Assembly (NCBI GenBank): GCA_949538655.1 | Contig: CATISE010000162.1 | Coordinates: forward strand, 1 to 11,463 | DNA from: Marine Group II euryarchaeote MED-G33 | GTDB lineage: Archaea > Thermoplasmatota > Poseidoniia > Poseidoniales > Thalassarchaeaceae | Length of the DNA stretch: 11,463 nucleotides | Direction: 5' to 3' | Shown: piece after piece, positions 5,137-11,327 of the stretch | How positions within the stretch are numbered: position 1 is the first letter of the stretch | Layout of the letters: each line of letters starts with the position of its first letter | Position numbers and translations under genes: made by a program | The notes under the pieces: model-generated | What the model was told of the DNA's origin: nothing | The model's database searches: none | What the model saw: the letters and a program-made list of their open reading frames with translations, nothing else

Positions 5137-7360
5137 ACACACTTTCGATTCCCATCAAGGTGTCATTGTTTCGCCGAATACTCTCTAGACCACTGGTCAA
5201 GAGTCCTTCCAACTTGGCGTAGTATTCGAGCATATCAGGTGTGATTGTGGGTCGAACTCGAGAGATTGCTTCTTCGAAATGCTTCTTTGAGACGGATTTC
5301 TTTTCAGCCCTCATTGCGATTAGAGCCGCTTCACGACAAACCGCTTCAACGTCTGCACCAGTGAAATTTTGCATCTTATCTGTCAAACTCTCAAGATTGA
5401 ACTTGCCGAGTGGCATATCCTTGGAGTGTATCTGCAGAATCTTTCTGAGGCTAGCATGGTCAGGCGGTGGAATATGCATGACTCGCTCAAACCTTCCACT
5501 CCGCAACAGAGCAGGATCGATCATTTCTGGACGGTTTGTAGCTGCAATCACAATAACACCTTCCATCGATTCAACCCCATCCATGCTTGAAAGCATCTGG
5601 TTGACTACACGATTTGACACATCGCTTCCTTCACCGGAATTCGGTGTACGCGCACCAGCAATCGATTCAAATTCATCGAGGAAGATGATGCTAGGACTTG
5701 CTTGCTTTGCCTTCTTGAAAACTTCTCGAATTGCCTTTTCAGATTCTCCGACCCACTTCGAGATGAGTTCAGGCCCCTTGACCGTAATGAAATTCGCATT
5801 TGCCTCATTGGCGATGGCCTTGGCAATCAGGGTCTTACCTGTTCCAGGCGCACCAAATAGGACGATTCCACGAGGTGGTTTGATACCGAAATGTTCGAAC
5901 CGGTCTGGCATGGTTAGTGGCCATTCCACGCTCTCCTTGAGTCTCTCCTTGACCTCATCCAAACCGCCGACATCGGCCCAAGATACTTCGGGGATTTCGA
6001 CATAAATTTCGCGCAACGCACTCGGTTCAATATCGCGAATTGCAATTTTGAAATCATTCATTTGCACTTCCATCTTTTCAAGAACTTCTGGTGGAATTTC
6101 ATCTTGGTCTAAATCAATTTCAGGCAAGTACCTTCGCAGTGCTTTCATCGCTGCTTCGCGGGTTAGGCTCATGATATCTGCACCGACGAAACCGTACGAA
6201 TTTTCCAAAATCCAATCCATGTCAAAATCATCGGCAATTGGCATGCCTCTTGTGTGAATATTCACAATTTCACGACGCCCATTCTTATCGGGCACACCGA
6301 TTTCCAATTCACGGTCAAATCGACCAGGTCTGCGAAGGGCTTGATCGATGGCATCGGGTCGATTTGTGGCACCAATGACTACCACATTATCACGACCCTG
6401 CATACCATCCATGAGTGTGAGCAATTGCGCGACGACACGCCGCTCAACTTCGCCAGATACATCTTCACGCTTGGGCGCGATTGAATCCAATTCATCGACA
6501 AAGATGATTGCAGGAGCATTTGAAGCGGCTTCATCAAAGATTTCGCGTAATTGCTTTTCTGATTCACCGTAGTATTTCGAAATAATTTCGGGGCCATTGA
6601 TGCTTGTGAAATGGGCATTTGTTTCGTTTGCCACAGCCTTTGCAATCATCGTTTTCCCAGTACCAGGTGGGCCATGGAGTAACACACCTTTCGGTGGATC
6701 GATTCCAAGGCGTCTGAAGAGAATTGGATGCTTGAGGGGGAGTTCAATCATTTCACGAACTTTGGTAAGTGCTTCTCCAAGCCCACCAATATCTTCGTAC
6801 ATGATCGATGAGGCTTCTCCTTGAGCCTCGTCTTCAACCATTTCTTCTTTGATTACAATTTCAGTATCAGGAAGAACTCTGACGATTCCTTTTGGTTTGG
6901 TTGATACGATTGCGAAAGGCAATGCCTCGGCAAACAGTGTCATGCCTGGGATGAAGATACGATCGCCTGCAACCACGGGGCGTTTGTTGAGGCCACGACG
7001 AGCAAACCCTTCGATACCTGAGCCAAACTTGACCTTCTGCTGTTTGGCCATCACAGGGCTCAGTACCAATCGCTCACATTCATTGGTTTCGACCTTCTTG
7101 ATGGTGACACGATCACCCAAGCTCACGCCTGCATTTTTTCGTATGATTCCATCAATTCGTATGACGCCAAGATTTGCATCTTCAGGCCGACATCGCCAGA
7201 CGATAGCCGCTGTATTTCGTTCCCCACTAATTTCGATTACATCACCGGGTTTGAGACCCAAGTCGTTGTCAAAAGGCACACGAGCCCGACCATGACCAAC
7301 ATCACTTGGTATCGCTTTTGCAACTCGTAGAGAGAGATTTTTTTCTTCATCATCAGCCAT
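5135..7360 (-). CDS. cdc48: Cdc48/VCP/p97-type AAA+ ATPase (archaeal VAT-like)
   Basis: A 741-residue, full-length, two-ring AAA+ unfoldase that extracts and unfolds protein substrates, probably feeding the proteasome. The N-terminal double-psi barrel and second N subdomain cover about residues 5-175. D1 carries Walker A GPPGTGKT (230-237), Walker B IIFVDE (285-290), sensor ATNRPD (331-336) and arginine fingers R347 and R350. D2 carries Walker A GAPGTGKT (503-510), Walker B IIFLDE (558-563), ATNRPE (607-612) and R623/R626. All catalytic residues are present in both rings, so both should hydrolyse ATP. D2 has Ala where the usual motif has Pro (GAPG versus GPPG). The C-terminus ends in GIESV and lacks a HbYX proteasome-docking tail. 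ATG 7360 follows a modest GGGGT ribosome-like site. It heads a pair with the PRC-barrel gene and is divergent from the aldehyde dehydrogenase. Confidence 0.97.
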   Translation of the reverse strand: MADDEEKNLSLRVAKAIPSDVGHGRARVPFDNDLGLKPGDVIEISGERNTAAIVWRCRPEDANLGVIRIDGIIRKNAGVSLGDRVTIKKVETNECERLVLSPVMAKQQKVKFGSGIEGFARRGLNKRPVVAGDRIFIPGMTLFAEALPFAIVSTKPKGIVRVLPDTEIVIKEEMVEDEAQGEASSIMYEDIGGLGEALTKVREMIELPLKHPILFRRLGIDPPKGVLLHGPPGTGKTMIAKAVANETNAHFTSINGPEIISKYYGESEKQLREIFDEAASNAPAIIFVDELDSIAPKREDVSGEVERRVVAQLLTLMDGMQGRDNVVVIGATNRPDAIDQALRRPGRFDRELEIGVPDKNGRREIVNIHTRGMPIADDFDMDWILENSYGFVGADIMSLTREAAMKALRRYLPEIDLDQDEIPPEVLEKMEVQMNDFKIAIRDIEPSALREIYVEIPEVSWADVGGLDEVKERLKESVEWPLTMPDRFEHFGIKPPRGIVLFGAPGTGKTLIAKAIANEANANFITVKGPELISKWVGESEKAIREVFKKAKQASPSIIFLDEFESIAGARTPNSGEGSDVSNRVVNQMLSSMDGVESMEGVIVIAATNRPEMIDPALLRSGRFERVMHIPPPDHASLRKILQIHSKDMPLGKFNLESLTDKMQNFTGADVEAVCREAALIAMRAEKKSVSKKHFEEAISRVRPTITPDMLEYYAKLEGLLTSGLESIRRNNDTLMGIESV

Positions 7361-7400
7361 AGTGTTACCCCAACAGCAATACTAGCAGAAAACGTAGACC

Positions 7401-7408
7401 CCTTTTAA
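7401..7408 (-). promoter_or_regulatory. Candidate TATA box for the Cdc48-PRC transcript
   Basis: On the minus strand the sequence reads TTAAAAGG, centred about 45 nt upstream of the Cdc48 ATG. With the archaeal TATA-to-start distance of roughly 25 nt, this predicts a leader of about 20 nt, which would include the GGGGT ribosome-like site. It is the most A/T-rich point in the 144-nt divergent gap, but the match to the TATA consensus is only fair. Confidence 0.3.
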
Positions 7409-7442
7409 TGTCGCTAATTTCCATCTCCTTATCGTTCGGTCT

Positions 7443-7463
7443 GGCGGGTTCATTTCAACCGCC
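7443..7463. promoter_or_regulatory. Bulged hairpin/inverted repeat upstream of the aldehyde dehydrogenase
   Basis: GGCGG and TT on the left pair with AA and CCGCC on the right around a 6-nt loop (CATTTC), with one unpaired G: a 7-bp stem with a single bulge. It lies about 42-62 nt before the ATG at 7505, in the gap shared with the divergent Cdc48 gene. It could be an operator or a leader hairpin. No T-run follows, so a terminator is unlikely. Confidence 0.25.
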
Positions 7464-7504
7464 GAGAAGCGAGCATTCATGATGGGGATAGCGTTCGACG
7501 AGAT

Positions 7505-8977
7505 ATGGCGCAAGTACTCTCAACCGGTCTGGAATTCCTAGACCACAGCAACCCAAACGGCAACCCTTGTGTAAAGGGATACAATATCATCGACGGTGAA
7601 CTCAAACAAGCCAGCGATGGTTCGACATTCAAATCAATCAATCCAGCATGGTTGGATGATTGCCTTGGTGAATTCCCTCTTTCCACAGAAGAGGACGTCC
7701 ATGAAGCACTCCGAGCAGCACGCAAAGCATTCACTGGGTGGTCAGCCACGCCCGCACCTACACGCGGGCAAATTATTGGGAACATGGGCCGTTTGTTGAT
7801 GGAGCACAAGGATGCAATCGTCGCCATCGAAACCAGAGAGATCGGCAAGACTCTGAAAGAATCCGCAGGTTCAGTGCAAGAAGCCATTGATACCTGTTTG
7901 TTCTTTCAATCTGAAGGTCGCCGACTCTACGGCCAAACAGTCAACAGCGAGTTGCCTGACAAGGAATTGTTCACTTATCGTCGCCCACTTGGTGTATGTG
8001 GAATCATCAATGCCTGCAACTTCCCTGCAGCCGTTCCATTCTGGAAAATGATTCCTGCAATCATGTGCGGCAATACTTGCGTGTGGAAGTCACCCCAGGA
8101 TGCACCACTTCTCTCCTTCGCACTCGCGCGAATTATGCATGAAGCAGGTTTACCCAACGGTGTCATCAATCTAGTCCATGGTAAAGGCAGCGGCGCAGGT
8201 CAACACTTGGTTGACGCAGTCGACAAGGGAATGGTGAACAAAATTTCATTCACAGGCAGTACTGCAGTTGGGAAGATGATTGGTGAAATTTGTGGCCGTA
8301 ACCTTGTTTCTGCAAGTCTTGAACTCGGGGGAAAGAACCCTCTCGTCATCATGCCAAGTGCCAATATCGACAATGCTGTTGAAGGTGCATACTGGGCAGG
8401 ATTCGGAACAGCTGGTCAGCGATGTACCAGTTTGGGGAACTTGATCATCCACGAAGACATTTATGATGAATTCATGACCAAACTCATGGCCAAGGTGGAA
8501 AGCACAGTCATCGGCGATTCATTGCGTCATGATGGGGTTCTGTATGGACCCATGCTCTCAGAGAAATATGCAGTAGATTTCCTCAAAGGGTTGGATATGT
8601 GTGAGGCCAGTGGAGCCACGAAGATCTATGGCGAAGGTCGAATCACCAATGACAACAAGCCCTCAGGATTCCTAGGCGATGCATCGGAGGGAGTCTACAT
8701 GTGGCCCCACGTCTATGAGAACGTGACAGAAGATATGGACTGCTTCCAAGAGGAGATATTTGGTCCTGTGATTACCGTTGTCAAGGCCAAGGATTTCGAT
8801 CATGCGTTACATCTAGCCAACGCGAGCCCATACGGCCTTTCGAGTGCAATTTACACAAATGATCGCCTTGAGGCCTACCGATTCAAGACAGGAATAAAGG
8901 CCGGAATGACTGGTATCAACAATTCGACAACCGGAGCTGAAGCTCACTTGCCATTTGGTGGTGTCAAGGGTTCTTGA
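7505..8977 (+). CDS. NAD(P)+-dependent aldehyde dehydrogenase, interrupted by an in-frame TGA
   Basis: The 490 codons before the first TGA encode almost a complete aldehyde dehydrogenase. Visible catalytic elements are N172 (NACNFP), K195 (WKSP), general base E273 (LELGGKNP), nucleophile C307 (GQRCTS) and E417 (EEIFGPV). The enzyme oxidises an aldehyde to its acid; the substrate cannot be told from sequence, though the C-terminal pattern GAEAHLPFGGVKGS resembles semialdehyde dehydrogenase-type members. Q198 sits where many NAD-specific enzymes have Glu, so NADP use is possible. The frame stops at TGA 8975-8977 inside the conserved FGGxKxSG motif, where Gly (GGA) is expected, and continues for 51 family-like codons to TGA 9131-9133. 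The intact gene is therefore probably 7505-9133 (542 codons). The start at ATG 7505 has only a weak ribosome site. No in-frame upstream ATG is evident. Confidence 0.9.
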   Translation: MAQVLSTGLEFLDHSNPNGNPCVKGYNIIDGELKQASDGSTFKSINPAWLDDCLGEFPLSTEEDVHEALRAARKAFTGWSATPAPTRGQIIGNMGRLLMEHKDAIVAIETREIGKTLKESAGSVQEAIDTCLFFQSEGRRLYGQTVNSELPDKELFTYRRPLGVCGIINACNFPAAVPFWKMIPAIMCGNTCVWKSPQDAPLLSFALARIMHEAGLPNGVINLVHGKGSGAGQHLVDAVDKGMVNKISFTGSTAVGKMIGEICGRNLVSASLELGGKNPLVIMPSANIDNAVEGAYWAGFGTAGQRCTSLGNLIIHEDIYDEFMTKLMAKVESTVIGDSLRHDGVLYGPMLSEKYAVDFLKGLDMCEASGATKIYGEGRITNDNKPSGFLGDASEGVYMWPHVYENVTEDMDCFQEEIFGPVITVVKAKDFDHALHLANASPYGLSSAIYTNDRLEAYRFKTGIKAGMTGINNSTTGAEAHLPFGGVKGS

Positions 8978-9133
8978 AACGGAACCAGAGAATCGGGAAT
9001 TTGGGTAATTGAAGCCTACTCCTATTGGCACGCTGTGAATGATGAACTCAGCGGTAAACTCCAGTTGGCACAAATGGATGTAGATGAGATTGAAATCGAA
9101 GAAGCGGAAGTCGATTGGACTTCCTTGGCTTGA
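8978..9133 (+). other. In-frame C-terminal extension of the aldehyde dehydrogenase beyond the TGA
   Basis: Directly after the TGA at 8975-8977 the same frame encodes 51 residues starting NGTRESGIWV and containing WHAVNDELSGKLQLAQMDV, then an acidic tail ending DWTSLA and TGA 9131-9133. NGTRESG completes the conserved GxGxRExG segment, and SGKLQLAQMD matches the C-terminal oligomerisation strand of related dehydrogenases as I remember them. The second stop lies 9 nt before the next gene, the usual spacing in this genome. The segment lacks its own credible start. It is therefore genuine coding sequence of the same gene, separated by one stop codon. Confidence 0.85.
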
Positions 9134-9142
9134 GGAATTGAA

Positions 9143-9697
9143 ATGGAAATCACACGTGATACATTACGCGTCGCGCTTTACATCACAGGGATTCTCGTTC
9201 TGGTGTCATATGTCTACGGTGTTTCAAAGATGGACAATCCAAACCAATTGTGGGGTGGGATCCCAGAATCTTGGAGAACTGTCAATGTAACCTGTATGTT
9301 CATCTCTGCTCTAGGTTTTCTCATCATGTGGTGGTTTTTCCTTTATCGATGGGATGCTGCAGCTGTGGAGACGGTGCAGTGGCCCTGGGGCGATGGTGAT
9401 TCAGGTGGACACTCACGCTTGTTACTCGCTTTCTTATTGGTTACCATCCCATCTATGCTTTGGTTGGAACTGACCGCACTTCACATACGTACGGATGGGA
9501 CTTGGACACAATGGTTGGTGATTGGCAATTTATGGTTGGTATGTCTTGGCAATATTTTGCTTGGTCTTTTTGCTTGGGGTGCGCATCAGCAAAACGTTGC
9601 ACCCGATTCAATTTGGCCAGTGATTGGTGCAGTGATGCTCGGTATTCAGGTTATCATCAATGACGGAATTCTTTGGAATCTCAAGTATCCATGGTGA
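9143..9697 (+). CDS. Five-helix, Trp-rich membrane protein, unknown function
   Basis: A 184-residue integral membrane protein with hydrophobic segments near residues 8-26, 48-68, 91-113, 125-146 and 156-176. Tryptophans are unusually frequent, many at helix ends where they would sit at the membrane interface. A polar loop (DGDSGG, about 84-89) separates helices 2 and 3. ATG 9143 is preceded by GAGG (9132-9135), which overlaps the distal TGA of the aldehyde dehydrogenase frame. Co-transcription with that gene is likely, and this supports 9133 as the original end of the dehydrogenase. The 3' end overlaps the next gene by up to 38 nt. I recognise no family; no catalytic or metal-binding motif stands out. 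Confidence 0.7.
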   Translation: MEITRDTLRVALYITGILVLVSYVYGVSKMDNPNQLWGGIPESWRTVNVTCMFISALGFLIMWWFFLYRWDAAAVETVQWPWGDGDSGGHSRLLLAFLLVTIPSMLWLELTALHIRTDGTWTQWLVIGNLWLVCLGNILLGLFAWGAHQQNVAPDSIWPVIGAVMLGIQVIINDGILWNLKYPW

Positions 9698-10319
9698 TGA
9701 TTTGAAAATCACTCCCTCATATTGGGAAGAAGCCAAAGCCCATTTGCGCAAGTCAGATTCGGTTATCGCCGAATTAATCGACCAGTATGAGGAACCCCCA
9801 CTTCATTCAAAGGGTGAATTGTTTGAAACACTGGTTCGCTCAATCGTTGGACAGCAGATATCAGCAATTGCTGCAGATGCAATTTGGAATCGCTTAACCA
9901 ATCGCATGGAGGTCATCAATGTCGAAGGTATCCAGTCTTTGTCAGATGAAGAAATGCGTACGGCAGGACTCTCCTACCGCAAAATCGAGTACATTCGTGG
10001 GATTGTCGATGCCTGGCCCCATCTATCCACAATCAGTTGGGGTCAACTCAGTGATGATGAAGTACGTACTGAATTGATTCGTCTTCGAGGCATAGGTCCA
10101 TGGACAATCAATATGATTCTAATTTTCAATTTGTTAAGGCCGAATATTTTACCACTTGGAGATATTGGTGTTGTTCGCATGATGGAGAAATTGTATGCTG
10201 GAAAAAAACCCCTTGACCAACAGGAATTACTCGAAATCGGTGAAAAATGGCAACCCTATCGAACCGTAGCCACGTGGTATCTATGGAGAGATTTAGACCC
10301 AGAACCGGTGGAATACTGA
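9660..10319 (+). CDS. DNA-3-methyladenine glycosylase II-like HhH-GPD protein (AlkA family)
   Basis: A 219-residue base-excision repair glycosylase, probably removing alkylated purines. The N-terminal signature FETLVRSIVGQQIS (55-68) is typical of the family. The helix-hairpin-helix that grips the DNA backbone is LRGIGPWTINM (142-152), and the catalytic aspartate is D168 in LPLGDIG. The length (about 205-220 residues) fits the compact archaeal/bacterial form that lacks the extra N-terminal domain of E. coli AlkA. The ATG at 9660 overlaps the membrane-protein gene by 38 nt. An alternative TTG at 9702 follows GGTGAT at 9692-9697 and would remove 14 poorly conserved-looking residues and the overlap; I cannot decide between them. 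No Cys cluster for a 4Fe-4S centre is seen, which argues against an EndoIII/MutY assignment. Confidence 0.88.
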   Translation: MTEFFGISSIHGDDLKITPSYWEEAKAHLRKSDSVIAELIDQYEEPPLHSKGELFETLVRSIVGQQISAIAADAIWNRLTNRMEVINVEGIQSLSDEEMRTAGLSYRKIEYIRGIVDAWPHLSTISWGQLSDDEVRTELIRLRGIGPWTINMILIFNLLRPNILPLGDIGVVRMMEKLYAGKKPLDQQELLEIGEKWQPYRTVATWYLWRDLDPEPVEY

Positions 10320-10338
10320 CCCTGCTGGTAAACCACTC

Positions 10339-10346
10339 TCTATAAG
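10339..10346 (+). promoter_or_regulatory. Candidate TATA box of the DUF523-DUF1722 gene
   Basis: TCTATAAG lies about 25 nt upstream of the ATG at 10368, the distance expected between an archaeal TATA box and the transcription start. The transcript could therefore be leaderless or nearly so, although TAGGGGT sits just before the ATG. The box falls in the loop of the short inverted repeat CCACT/AGTGG (10333-10349), which may be an operator overlapping the promoter or may be chance. Confidence 0.4.
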
Positions 10347-10367
10347 TGGAACCGCATTGTTAGGGGT

Positions 10368-11318
10368 ATGCAAGAATCAGAAACCCCCAAAATTGCAGTC
10401 TCAGCATGCCTACTTGGCGAAAACGTCCGATACAATGGTGGACATTGTAACCACCGCTTACTACAAAGTGTAAGCAAACACATCGAAGTCGTCCCAATCT
10501 GTCCTGAAGTAGGGATTGGACTCGGAACCCCACGACCAACAATCCGTCTCGTGCGCAAAGAGGGTGAAATCCACTTGATTGAACCAGTCTCTGGAACTGA
10601 TCTGACCGATTCGATGCTCTCCTATTCTGAATTGCAATCGGATGCATTGATGCATCAGAAGATCTCAGGAATTGTACTCAAGAAAGACTCACCCAGCTGT
10701 GGTATCGAAAGAGTGAAAGTTTACGAAAATAAGCACCCACAACGCGATGGACAAGGTCTATTCGCAATGGTCTTCACAAATCTCAACCCACAAATTCCAG
10801 CGATTGAAGAAGGCCGTCTCAACGACCCATTGCAATTGGAGAATTTCTTTGCAAGAGTCGGTATGATGAACCGATGGTGGCAGCGAGATGAAGAAGGATG
10901 GACTACCAGTTCACTACAGCAATTCCATGCTGAACACAAACTGTTGTTGCAAAGTCGTTCACCCAATGCGCCCGCTGAATTGGGTCGTTTGATTTCTCAA
11001 TCAGATGAAGATCATATCGACAAATTGGCACTGAAATACATCACAGCAGCTCAAAAGCACATGAATACAATCGTAAAGAAAAAGCATGTTGCAGGGGCCC
11101 TTCGTCGAGCAGTAGGACGATTGCCAAACACCATCTCCGGTACTATTCGACAACAAGTGCATGGTTGGATTGATGGATACGTGGCAGGCACAGCACCTCG
11201 AATGGCACCGATTGCGGTCATCGATCAGATGTTCGTGATGGCTGGCTTGGAGCACCTGCCCTGGAAGCGTCTTTTCCAGCCGTTTGACATGAATAGTGGG
11301 ATTTTTGCTAAGGTATGA
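10368..11318 (+). CDS. DUF523-DUF1722 fusion protein (TudS-like desulfidase domain plus YbgA-like domain)
   Basis: A 316-residue two-domain protein. The N-terminal DUF523 domain (about 6-140) shows ACLLGENVRYNGGH (13-26), ICPEVGIGLGTPR (44-56) and LKKDSPSCG (104-112). Cysteines C14, C45 and C111 match the three expected to hold a [4Fe-4S] cluster in the thiouracil desulfidase TudS, which belongs to DUF523. The C-terminal DUF1722 domain (about 160-310) resembles YbgA of E. coli, with AEHKLLLQSRSP (188-199) and WIDGYVAG (267-274). The fused architecture is common in bacteria and archaea. A role in removing sulfur from modified or damaged nucleobases is plausible, and in E. coli ybgA sits beside the photolyase gene. 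Here it follows a DNA glycosylase after a 48-nt gap with its own candidate TATA box. The substrate is unknown. Confidence 0.9.
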   Translation: MQESETPKIAVSACLLGENVRYNGGHCNHRLLQSVSKHIEVVPICPEVGIGLGTPRPTIRLVRKEGEIHLIEPVSGTDLTDSMLSYSELQSDALMHQKISGIVLKKDSPSCGIERVKVYENKHPQRDGQGLFAMVFTNLNPQIPAIEEGRLNDPLQLENFFARVGMMNRWWQRDEEGWTTSSLQQFHAEHKLLLQSRSPNAPAELGRLISQSDEDHIDKLALKYITAAQKHMNTIVKKKHVAGALRRAVGRLPNTISGTIRQQVHGWIDGYVAGTAPRMAPIAVIDQMFVMAGLEHLPWKRLFQPFDMNSGIFAKV

Positions 11319-11324
11319 GGTGAT
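11317..11324 (+). promoter_or_regulatory. Ribosome binding site for the DUF2892 gene, overlapping the previous stop
   Basis: GAGGTGAT matches the archaeal anti-Shine-Dalgarno consensus and shares its first two bases with the TGA (11316-11318) of the DUF523-DUF1722 gene. The TTG at 11328 follows after three bases. This strong site is the main reason to accept the TTG start and to infer coupled translation. Confidence 0.65.
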
Positions 11325-11327
11325 TAA

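Noticed and set aside
4803..5222. Plus-strand 139-codon open frame across the PRC-barrel gene
   Set aside because: It is antisense to the PRC-barrel gene and the end of cdc48, is full of Ser/Arg/Pro/Thr, and has no family resemblance or ribosome site.
5241..6005. Long 254-codon open frame on the plus strand opposite the Cdc48 D2 region
   Set aside because: It lies antisense to strongly conserved Cdc48 codons, has low-complexity Ser/Arg/Pro composition and no recognisable domain or ribosome site. It is a shadow of the real gene's codon bias; the same holds for the open frame at 6849-7295.
7443..7463. tRNA T-arm lookalike (GGGTTCATTTC)
   Set aside because: The stem does not close as a 5-bp T-stem around a 7-nt loop, and no matching acceptor, D or anticodon arms are found in the surrounding 144-nt gap.
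8975..8977. Genome-wide UGA-to-glycine code (as in some candidate bacterial phyla)
   Set aside because: The Cdc48, PRC-barrel, 5-TM, glycosylase and DUF523-DUF1722 genes, and the distal end of the dehydrogenase itself, all terminate at TGA followed by properly spaced next genes or gaps, so UGA is a real stop here.
8975..8977. Selenocysteine at the internal TGA
   Set aside because: The position is a structural Gly in the family rather than a catalytic Cys, the catalytic Cys C307 is intact, and no selenocysteine insertion hairpin was evident nearby.
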